From: RH2-MAG17b sp035945515
GTDB taxonomy: Bacteria; Acidobacteriota; Terriglobia; UBA7540
DNA length: 20,606 nucleotides
Reading direction: 5' to 3'
Assembly (NCBI GenBank): GCA_035945515.1
Contig: DASZAE010000158.1
Coordinates: 1-20,606 of the forward strand
Position numbers and translations under genes: made by a program. The notes under the pieces were generated by a model. The model was not told where the DNA came from and searched no databases. It worked only from the letters and a program-made list of their open reading frames with translations. This document shows positions 14,781 through 20,606 of the stretch, piece by piece (position 1 is the stretch's first letter; every line of letters starts with the position of its first letter).

Positions 14781-16124
14781 ATGTCTGATATGTCTCGCCG
14801 TGGTTTTATGCGCACGACAGCAGGTGGGGCGCTCGCCGGCCCATTTTTGCTCGAACCATCTCGAATTGCCGCCTCGCCGCGGCCTGCGCCGCCAAGCGAC
14901 ACGGTGCGCGTGGCGATTTTTGGCTGCGGCATGAGAGGTTCCGGTTTGCTCTCCACCGCCATCCGCCTGCCGGGCGTGGAATGCGTGGCGGGCAGCGAGC
15001 TTTACGACGGACGCGCAACGCTCATCAGGGAAATTGTGGGGAAGCCGGTTCCGGTTTCGCGGCATTATCAGGAAGTGCTCGACCGCAAGGACGTGGATTG
15101 CGTGATCGCCGCCGTGCCCGATCATTGGCACAAACAGATTGTTTTGGATTGCTGCAAGGCGGGGAAGGACGTCTACGTTGAAAAGCCGATGACGCACAAG
15201 GTGGAGGAAGGCTTCGAAATCATTCAGGCCGCGAAAGAGAACAACCGCATTGTTCAATGCGGCAGCCAGGAGCCGAGCTCGCTGATTTATCAAAAGCTGA
15301 AGGAATTGTTTGAGCAGAAGGCGCTTGGCGACCTTTGCCTGGTGGAAGCGCAAATGGGCCGCAATAATTATTGCGGCGCATGGGGTTACACCATCCCGCC
15401 CAATCTCTCTCCCCAGACGCTCGACTGGGAGACATGGCTTGGAGACGCGCCCAAGCGCCCCTTTAGTAAAGTTCGCTGGACCCGCTGGCGCTGCTTCAAC
15501 GACTATGGCGAAGGCATTCCCGGCGACCTATTTATTCACCACCTCACCGGAATTCATTACGCCATGGGCATCACCGCGCCGCCCAAGCGCGCCCTGACCC
15601 AAGGCGGCCTCTATCGTTGGAAGGATGGCCGCGACGCTCCAGACGTAATGACCACGGTTTACGACTATCCCGGCTTCAGCCTCACGCTGCGGGTGACGCT
15701 GACCACCGACACGGGCGAGGGTTTTCATTTCATGGGGAGCCACGGGATCATGGCGGTGGATGGCGTGGAAAATCCTTCAGGATTCTCCATATCGCCTCAG
15801 GATGGCGTCGATCACAGCCCGTGCACACCCGGATGGCCGCGCCAGATGGAACAGGAATATGATGCGAAGTGGCGAGATGAGCATACGACGCAACCCGGCA
15901 CGGAAAAGCTCACGTCGACCCTCAGCTACGTGGTTCCGCCGCATTATGACTCAACGCGGGAGCATCTGTGGAACTTCTTCCAGTCGGTCAAGTCGCGTCA
16001 GCCTTCGATTGAAGGCCCGGAGTTCGCTAATGCCTGCGCCATTGCCTGTCATATGGCCAATTATTCTTACTTTAACCAAACCCCGGCCGTCTGGGACGAG
16101 AGCGCCCGGAAGATTAAGGGTTAG
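14781..16124 (+). CDS. Tat-exported Gfo/Idh/MocA-family oxidoreductase
   Basis: 447 residues. The N-terminus is a twin-arginine signal: SRRGFMRTTAGGALAG with R6-R7. The nucleotide-binding fold starts VRVAIFGCGMRGSG (about 42-55), and the family's EKP catalytic motif is present as YVEKPM with K135. The C-terminal half (about 170-447) matches the alpha/beta substrate domain, with DYGEGIPGDLFIHHLTGIHYAMG typical of the exported acidobacterial and planctomycetal branch. Such proteins act on sugars or inositols with a nicotinamide cofactor carried in folded by Tat; the substrate here is unknown. GGAGG lies 6-7 bases before the ATG. The gene stands alone and is flanked by palindromic element copies on both sides. 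Confidence 0.9.
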   Translation: MSDMSRRGFMRTTAGGALAGPFLLEPSRIAASPRPAPPSDTVRVAIFGCGMRGSGLLSTAIRLPGVECVAGSELYDGRATLIREIVGKPVPVSRHYQEVLDRKDVDCVIAAVPDHWHKQIVLDCCKAGKDVYVEKPMTHKVEEGFEIIQAAKENNRIVQCGSQEPSSLIYQKLKELFEQKALGDLCLVEAQMGRNNYCGAWGYTIPPNLSPQTLDWETWLGDAPKRPFSKVRWTRWRCFNDYGEGIPGDLFIHHLTGIHYAMGITAPPKRALTQGGLYRWKDGRDAPDVMTTVYDYPGFSLTLRVTLTTDTGEGFHFMGSHGIMAVDGVENPSGFSISPQDGVDHSPCTPGWPRQMEQEYDAKWRDEHTTQPGTEKLTSTLSYVVPPHYDSTREHLWNFFQSVKSRQPSIEGPEFANACAIACHMANYSYFNQTPAVWDESARKIKG

Positions 16125-16243
16125 CGAGCGGCCGCAATCCCGCGGTCGAATTGATAACAAAACATTGACACGATCCTGACAAACGCCTCTTCAGCGCAAG
16201 CGAAACTAGCTTGTGGACTTGCAAGGCAGCAACAGCAGCCCAC

Positions 16244-16378
16244 TATTGAGGATTACAAATTATAGTGACAATTTTTTCTGTAGCGGCGCTCTGTGAGCGC
16301 CGCCGTTTTAAGTACCGGCCGGCGGTCAGAGGCCGCCGCTGCAACATTTGTCGTCACTATAATTTGTAATCCTCACTA
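16244..16378. mobile_element. MITE-like palindromic element, copy 3
   Basis: 135-bp copy bounded by TA, with inward ends TTGAGGATTACAAATTATAG (left) and GTGAGGATTACAAATTATAG (right). The core at 16279-16343 matches the solo repeat at 6195-6262 in layout. The element ends 24 bases before the GTG of the next gene, so it forms most of that gene's leader or promoter region. Confidence 0.87.
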
Positions 16379-16402
16379 ATTAAGCGAGCGAGGAGGCGTT
16401 TT

Positions 16403-17617
16403 GTGAACTTAATTCTTCATCTGAATTTTCCGCGAGTCACGCGGTTGTGGGGGGATTGCCAAGCCGGGCTTTTGCTGGCGGCCACAGCTCTTACTTTCCT
16501 GATTTTGCCCCAGGCGCTGCGAGCGCAGGGAGCTTACGTTCAGACCAACCTTGTTTCTGACGGTTTTGTGCCCGCTCAGACGATCGACGCAAATTTGAAA
16601 AATCCGTGGGGGCTGGTGCAGTCCGCGACCAGTCCTTTCTGGGTTTCTGATAATGGCACGAACGTCTCCACTTTATACACCGGTCAAGGCGCAAAATTGG
16701 GCCTGACCGTCACCATCCCAACCCTGAGTACACCCTCAAACGGACCGACGGGCATCGTATTCAACGGCGGAACGGGCTTTCCGTCTCCGGCCGCGGGTAC
16801 AACCAAAGCTGCTTTTATATTTGCTAATCTGAATGGAACGATCGATAGCTGGGCGGGCGCAAATGGAACGGCTGCGCAAGTGGGAGCGGCCGTTCCTAAC
16901 GCTGTCTTTACGGGGCTGGCGATTAATACGTCGTCCACGGACATCTACGCGGCCAACTTCGGTTCCACGGGCGGCATCGACGAATTCAATAGCAACTGGT
17001 CCCCAGCCTTGCCTTCGGCCAATGCCTTTAAAGACTCATCGCTGGCCTCCGGCCTTGAACCCTACAACATTCAGGATATCAACGGCACGCTCTATGTTGC
17101 CTATGCTTCAATCGGCAGCAATGGCAAGCTCCAATTGGGGCTAGGAGATGGCGCCTTGGCAACGTTTGATGAAAGCGGCAATCTCTTGAAGACGCTTGTC
17201 CAGGGCGGGAATCTTGATGCCCCGTGGGGCGTGGCGATTGCGCCGGCGGACTTCGGACAATTCAGCAATGACCTTCTGGTGGGGAATCGTGGCGATGGCG
17301 TGATTAACGCCTTTGATCCAACCAGCGGCGCTTTCTTGGGCATTATCGAGGATAGTTCAGGCAATGACATTACAAACTCCGGGTTGTGGGCATTGTTTTT
17401 CGGGACAGGCGGCTCGGGCACAAGTAAAGACACCCTCTACATCACGGCTGGTCTTAACGGATACCAGGACGGGGTGCTCGCGGCCATCGACCCAACACCT
17501 GAACCGGCAAGTCTCATCCTGCTCGGCAGCGGGCTACTTATGCTGGGCATAATGCTCCGCCGACGGACGGCAGGGGTAAAGCTTGGTTTGGGACGCGCTG
17601 GCGTCAATGAGAGTTGA
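16403..17617 (+). CDS. TIGR03118-type secreted protein with PEP-CTERM sorting tail
   Basis: 404 residues. Residues 12-42 include a signal peptide (AGLLLAATALTFLILPQALRAQ). The mature part is a beta-propeller-like repeat protein with the TIGR03118 style of motifs: LKNPWGLV, FWVSDNGT, NGPTGIVFN, LNAPWGVAIAP-like LDAPWGVAIAPADFG, and NDLLVGNRGDGVINAFDP. The C-terminus is a canonical PEP-CTERM tail: PEP at 366-368, a hydrophobic helix, then RRR, followed by an extra 16 residues. Such tails are recognised by an exosortase encoded elsewhere, and the protein is then exported or cell-surface processed. AGGAGG lies 6 bases before the GTG start. The function of the family is unknown. A strong terminator follows. 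Confidence 0.9.
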   Translation: MNLILHLNFPRVTRLWGDCQAGLLLAATALTFLILPQALRAQGAYVQTNLVSDGFVPAQTIDANLKNPWGLVQSATSPFWVSDNGTNVSTLYTGQGAKLGLTVTIPTLSTPSNGPTGIVFNGGTGFPSPAAGTTKAAFIFANLNGTIDSWAGANGTAAQVGAAVPNAVFTGLAINTSSTDIYAANFGSTGGIDEFNSNWSPALPSANAFKDSSLASGLEPYNIQDINGTLYVAYASIGSNGKLQLGLGDGALATFDESGNLLKTLVQGGNLDAPWGVAIAPADFGQFSNDLLVGNRGDGVINAFDPTSGAFLGIIEDSSGNDITNSGLWALFFGTGGSGTSKDTLYITAGLNGYQDGVLAAIDPTPEPASLILLGSGLLMLGIMLRRRTAGVKLGLGRAGVNES

Positions 17618-17669
17618 CGCTTTCGCTCTCTTCACGGGACCTCGATGGCAGAGGTGTACGTGTTGGGGC

Positions 17670-17708
17670 GGGTGGTGAAGAGCCACGCCTTCACCACCCG
17701 AATTTTTT
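17670..17708 (+). terminator. Rho-independent terminator after the PEP-CTERM gene
   Basis: An 11-pair perfect stem, GGGTGGTGAAG (17670-17680) with CTTCACCACCC (17689-17699), has an 8-base loop and is followed by GAATTTTTT. It lies about 50 bases after the stop codon. A smaller stem, GCGTCAA/TTGACGC (17601-17620), overlaps the stop codon itself. Confidence 0.85.
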
Positions 17709-17747
17709 AGTGAGCTTTGCTATACGCGGGATACCGCCATGCAAGGA

Positions 17748-18608
17748 TCAATGCGATTTTGTGCTGGCCGGAGTCGACGGGGGCTGGATAGTGGAAGCAA
17801 TACCCGTTTCAGAATCGTCAGGGGAGGGCATTGAGATGTCGGTTCGGAGCACAACGATATCGACCCGACGGTTTCTGGCCCTTCCCTGCATAGTTGTATT
17901 GGAAGCCACCGGATGAAATTTGGCATAACCTGCGGCAGAAAGGCGCCGTGGAGCGATGCCAAACCGCGTAATGAGGAGGTTGAGCACCTCAGTTGCGCGC
18001 GCCGTCGAAAGTTCCCAGTTAGAAGCAAATTTCGAGTTGTGGATGGGAACGTTGTCCGTGTGTCCCTCGACGCGGATGTTCTGTGGGGTTTTGGAAAGAA
18101 TGGAGGCGATTTTGCTAAGCGCGGGCATGGCGCCCGGCTTCAGCACCGCCGAGCCGCTGTCAAAAAAGCCTACTTCTTGGAGGCTAATGATAAGGCCTTC
18201 GCGGGTAATCATAAGATTTACCGCGTGGTAATGAATTTCAGGCGCGAGCACTCGTTGGAGGGCTTTCTTAATCCCCGCAAACTCTCCTTTCATATACTGG
18301 GGGCCGGACAATACGTTTGGCGATTTCTCCCCTGGCGGGGCGGAGCCATTTTGCGAGGCGGGGGGGTTCGCATTCGCAAGCAGCTTGATCCTTTCCAGCT
18401 CCTCGTTGCCCTTACCGCTCGAAAAAACTCCGAGTTGCTGAAAGGCGGTTTGAATCGACTGCGCCACGGCGATTGTTTTGCGCTTGTCAACCTGCGATGA
18501 AGCGAACAACACCACAAACAGAGCGAATAAAAGGGTGATAAAGTCCGCGTAGGAAATGAGCCATCGTTCGTGATTGACGTGGCCTTCCGCTTTCTTCTTC
18601 CGGCTCAT
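17748..18608 (-). CDS. motB: Flagellar motor stator protein MotB
   Basis: 286 residues. A basic N-terminus (SRKKKAEGH) precedes the single membrane helix WLISYADFITLLFALFVVLFASS, in which Asp22 is the conserved proton-binding residue. After a plug/linker region, residues about 165-265 form an OmpA/MotB peptidoglycan-binding domain with IRVEGHTDNVPI, NWELSTARATEVLNLLI and RNRRVDIVV. It anchors the stator to the cell wall and, with MotA, carries the ion flow that turns the flagellum. The start overlaps the MotA stop by four bases (ATGA), so the two are translationally coupled. A proton rather than sodium stator is plausible but not provable here. It converges on the PEP-CTERM gene. Confidence 0.94.
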   Translation of the reverse strand: MSRKKKAEGHVNHERWLISYADFITLLFALFVVLFASSQVDKRKTIAVAQSIQTAFQQLGVFSSGKGNEELERIKLLANANPPASQNGSAPPGEKSPNVLSGPQYMKGEFAGIKKALQRVLAPEIHYHAVNLMITREGLIISLQEVGFFDSGSAVLKPGAMPALSKIASILSKTPQNIRVEGHTDNVPIHNSKFASNWELSTARATEVLNLLITRFGIAPRRLSAAGYAKFHPVASNTTMQGRARNRRVDIVVLRTDISMPSPDDSETGIASTIQPPSTPASTKSH

Positions 18609-19396
18609 GAAGCCCGCTCCAGCTCTTTGGCCTTTTCCTTTTCCGGCGCCTGGCTTTCCGCCAGATAGCCACGGAGCTTGGTTTCGACCATGCGGGGATT
18701 CAAACCTTCAAGAATTGAGATAACGCCCTCCAGAATCATCTCGCGAGTCAATTCCTCCTGGCGGTTGCGATGTTTGAGTTTTCCTGCTGATGGCAGAAAA
18801 ATCAAATTAGCGCATACGAGGCCATAGATAGTGGCGACAAACGCCACTGCAATACCGCGCCCGACTTCCGCGACGTCGCTCAGGTGTTGCATCACCTGGA
18901 TGAGCCCGAGCACCGCGCCCACGATCCCCATCGTTGGGGCATATCCTCCGGCCGCCTCGAAGACTTGCGGCCCTTTTTCCTCCTTCTCGGACATGTTCTC
19001 CATATCCAGTTCCATTATTTTTCTAAGTTCTTCGGGTTCCGTGCCGTCGATAGCCAGCATTAGAGATTTCTTAAGAAACGGATTCTGAATCTTTTCTAAT
19101 CCGCTATCGAGCGAGACAATGCCTTCCTTGCGCGCCTTTTGCGCGTAACCCAGCATCTCCTGAATGAGCGCCTCGAGGTCCGTGCCTTTTTCGAAGATCA
19201 CCTGGCTCAGGCGTTTGAAACTGCTCATCACAACCGGAAGCGGATAGGAAATCATCACGCCTCCGATCGTGCCGCCAAGAACAATCATGGCCGCCGTGGG
19301 TTGCATGATCTGGGCAATTTTTCCCCCTTCAATCATCATTCCGCCCAGGATTCCGGCCACGGCCAGAACTACCCCGCCCAAGGTTGCTTTGTCCAA
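18605..19396 (-). CDS. motA: Flagellar motor stator protein MotA
   Basis: About 263 residues with four membrane helices, about 4-22, 30-52, 149-171 and 182-203. The cytoplasmic loop carries the charged KARKEGIVSLD segment, and GGYAPTMGIVGAVLGLIQVM holds the conserved proline of the third helix. The protein surrounds MotB to form the ion channel and pushes on FliG. I chose the TTG at 19396, which gives the usual MotA N-terminus (MDKATLGGVVLAVAGILGG), has GAGG upstream and starts 13 bases after the flbD stop. The open frame continues to 19537, but that extension overlaps flbD and does not resemble MotA. Confidence 0.93.
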   Translation of the reverse strand: MDKATLGGVVLAVAGILGGMMIEGGKIAQIMQPTAAMIVLGGTIGGVMISYPLPVVMSSFKRLSQVIFEKGTDLEALIQEMLGYAQKARKEGIVSLDSGLEKIQNPFLKKSLMLAIDGTEPEELRKIMELDMENMSEKEEKGPQVFEAAGGYAPTMGIVGAVLGLIQVMQHLSDVAEVGRGIAVAFVATIYGLVCANLIFLPSAGKLKHRNRQEELTREMILEGVISILEGLNPRMVETKLRGYLAESQAPEKEKAKELERAS

Positions 19397-19409
19397 AGGT
19401 TTCTCTACC

Positions 19410-19679
19410 TCATTCGGATTCGTCAGATTCTTCAGTTTCGCCGTGCTTGCCGGCCCTTGAATGGAGAACGACAGGCGGGGGCAGCATTGCCAAAGATGTG
19501 GGCAACAGACGCTGCCGGAAAGAGATGATGCGGTCAAGAATATCTTGAATGCCCTCCGACACGACGACTTTTTCGCCGGTGACCAGCGTCAAGACCGTGT
19601 CCGGCGTATTTTCGATGAACTCAATTAAGTCAGAGTTCACCACCAGCGGAACCTTATTCAAGCGTGTAAGTTCAATCAT
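19410..19679 (-). CDS. flbD: FlbD/SwrD-family flagellar protein
   Basis: 89 residues. MIELTRLNKVPLVVNSDLIE followed by FIENTPDTVLTLVTGEKVVV is the characteristic core of the small FlbD family (not the Caulobacter response regulator of the same name). The Bacillus member SwrD raises motor torque and depends on the stators, which fits its place just before motA and motB. The last 30 residues (Pro-rich, then acidic EESDESE) extend beyond the common core. The ATG at 19679 was chosen from homology, with GAGGG about 10 bases upstream; the frame stays open to 19781, but that extension would run across a good sigma-54 promoter match. It is the first gene of the three-gene operon. Confidence 0.9.
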   Translation of the reverse strand: MIELTRLNKVPLVVNSDLIEFIENTPDTVLTLVTGEKVVVSEGIQDILDRIISFRQRLLPTSLAMLPPPVVLHSRAGKHGETEESDESE

Positions 19680-19726
19680 GCGTTTTGAATCCCTCACTTC
19701 ATCGGACGTCATGCGCATCATCCCTT

Positions 19727-19742
19727 TGCAGGACAAGTTCCA
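19727..19742 (-). promoter_or_regulatory. Sigma-54 (-24/-12) promoter candidate for flbD-motA-motB
   Basis: On the minus strand the sequence is TGGAACTTGTCCTGCA: the invariant GG and GC are present at the exact 10-base gap of the consensus TGGCACG-N4-TTGCA, with differences at the less strict positions. Transcription would start near 19716, about 37 bases before the flbD ATG. RpoN control of flagellar genes is common in other bacteria. Confidence 0.5.
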
Positions 19743-19818
19743 TTCAATACGGCATATCGGCAAAAACTCGATTACATTCAATCTCCGGCACGGTTAAAGC
19801 CGTCTTGCAGAAAAAAGT

Positions 19819-19834
19819 TGGCACAAGAAATGCA
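19819..19834 (+). promoter_or_regulatory. Sigma-54 (-24/-12) promoter candidate facing the TPR gene
   Basis: TGGCACAAGAAATGCA matches TGGCACG-N4-TTGCA with correct GG-GC spacing and only two consensus differences. Transcription would start near 19846, leaving a leader of about 220 bases before the TPR gene at 20064. It points away from the flbD promoter candidate about 77 bases to its left. Confidence 0.5.
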
Positions 19835-20063
19835 AGAACGGGGGCGCGGACGACTGTGAACCCATCCGTTCGCATGAGGCAGGCCATCGATCACAGGCCC
19901 CAAAGGTGGCCGCATTCATGCTGTGCGGACGGCGCGCGCGGCGCAAGAGAGGGTTAAAAAGGTTCGTGGCGGGCAATTCTTGCCGGGTAGGGATTCGGCC
20001 GGTTGGCGAAATATCATCAGCGGACGGCCTGCGACGCTGCCGCTCCGAGACTGAGGTGTAGGG

Positions 20064-20606
20064 ATGCCAGAGACAGCGGTGCTTTCAAAAGCTGAGAATC
20101 AGCATCAGCAAGCCTTGTGGCTTTTCACCGAGGGAAAATATGAGCAGGCCGTTGGGCTGCTTGCGGAATCGATTAAGAGCGGCGAAAGCAGTGAGCTTTG
20201 GAATGACTGGGCAACGGCCAAGCTCATGTGCAATCAGGCGGAACATGCCGAACAAGGCTACCGCCGCGCGCTTGAGCTTGACCCGCGCAGCAGCCGCGCC
20301 GCCGGCAATCTCGGCATTCTCCTGGCCAGCAAAGGCCGTATTGCGGAGGCGCTGCCGCTGCTGGAGCAAGGCGTAAATGGAAGCGCAGGTTCCGAGCGCG
20401 AACAATTACTCCAAGTCTTGCGCTTGTGCCGCGCAAAGGGTTCCTCCGAGCTTGCCTCACAGCCTCCCATAATTCAGCCAGCGCAAACGGACCCGATCAC
20501 TCAGATGGCAAGCGTAATTAACCTCCAATCGCAGGCGATTGCCGGCCTTGCGAAGCGCCTGAGCGCCATTGAATCCGGCGCTCCATCTATGCCGGTCGCA
20601 GGGTCC
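20064..20606 (+). CDS. TPR-repeat protein, N-terminal part
   Basis: The reading frame is open from ATG 20064 to the window end (181 codons), so the C-terminus is missing. GAGGTG lies 5 bases before the start. Residues about 12-102 hold TPR helices: ALWLFTEGKYEQAVGLLAES, ELWNDWATAKLMCNQAEHAE, GYRRALELDPRSSRAAGNLG and GRIAEALPLLEQGV. After that comes a Gln/Pro-containing linker and a helical segment (INLQSQAIAGLAKRLSAIES). TPRs bind proteins. In some bacteria such N-termini precede a methyltransferase or glycosyltransferase domain, but nothing here shows which. It is divergent from the flagellar stator operon and may share sigma-54 control with it. Confidence 0.8.
   Translation, partial: MPETAVLSKAENQHQQALWLFTEGKYEQAVGLLAESIKSGESSELWNDWATAKLMCNQAEHAEQGYRRALELDPRSSRAAGNLGILLASKGRIAEALPLLEQGVNGSAGSEREQLLQVLRLCRAKGSSELASQPPIIQPAQTDPITQMASVINLQSQAIAGLAKRLSAIESGAPSMPVAGS

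Noticed and set aside
16165..16170. TTGACA as a -35 box for the PEP-CTERM gene
   Set aside because: No acceptable -10 lies 16-18 bases downstream, and the palindromic element intervenes before the gene.
19410..19781. Longer FlbD frame starting at 19781
   Set aside because: The family core begins at the ATG at 19679; the extension lacks similarity and would cover the promoter candidate.

Overview
This window looks like a chromosomal segment of an acidobacterium (Acidobacteriota). That is an inference from gene content: an Oar-like TonB-dependent receptor C-terminus, a TIGR03118-type protein with a PEP-CTERM sorting tail, a Tat-exported Gfo/Idh/MocA oxidoreductase, a membrane-anchored Ser/Thr kinase, a small FlbD/SwrD-type flagellar protein, and many GC-rich palindromic repeats between genes. 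No rRNA, tRNA, CRISPR array or transposase gene was seen.

Layout. 1-603 (+): end of the TonB-dependent receptor. 615-2774 (-): an MlaF-like ABC ATPase followed by an MlaD/MCE protein, part of a lipid-transport system whose permease is not here; a palindromic element sits between the two genes. 2775-3475: intergenic DNA with nested and adjacent inverted-repeat elements. 3476-5938 (+): secreted GH31 alpha-glycosidase. 5939-6775: non-coding, with repeats, a CGAACCGG cluster and a long stem-loop. 6776-9779 (+): CsgG-like protein, a repeat block of three hairpins, and a Ser/Thr kinase. 9892-10912 (-): ECF sigma factor with a soluble zinc anti-sigma factor. 11008-14547 (+): AlkA-like DNA glycosylase, DinB-superfamily protein and arginyl-tRNA synthetase, tightly packed. 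14781-16124 (+): Tat-exported oxidoreductase, flanked by two more copies of the palindromic element. 16403-17617 (+): PEP-CTERM protein with a clear terminator. 17748-19679 (-): flbD(swrD)-motA-motB stator operon. 20064-end (+): TPR protein running off the window.

The genes are mostly separate housekeeping, envelope and signalling units, not one pathway. The least ordinary content is between genes: (i) a TA-flanked, transposase-less MITE-like family present three times in the same orientation (1793-1927, 14577-14700, 16244-16378), whose GC-rich core also occurs alone; (ii) other palindromic elements upstream of the GH31 gene, one of them nested inside another; (iii) two sigma-54-type (-24/-12) promoter matches facing away from each other between flbD and the TPR gene, suggesting that the TPR gene may belong to the flagellar regulon. 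I found no convincing new multi-gene system such as a defence or biosynthetic cluster.
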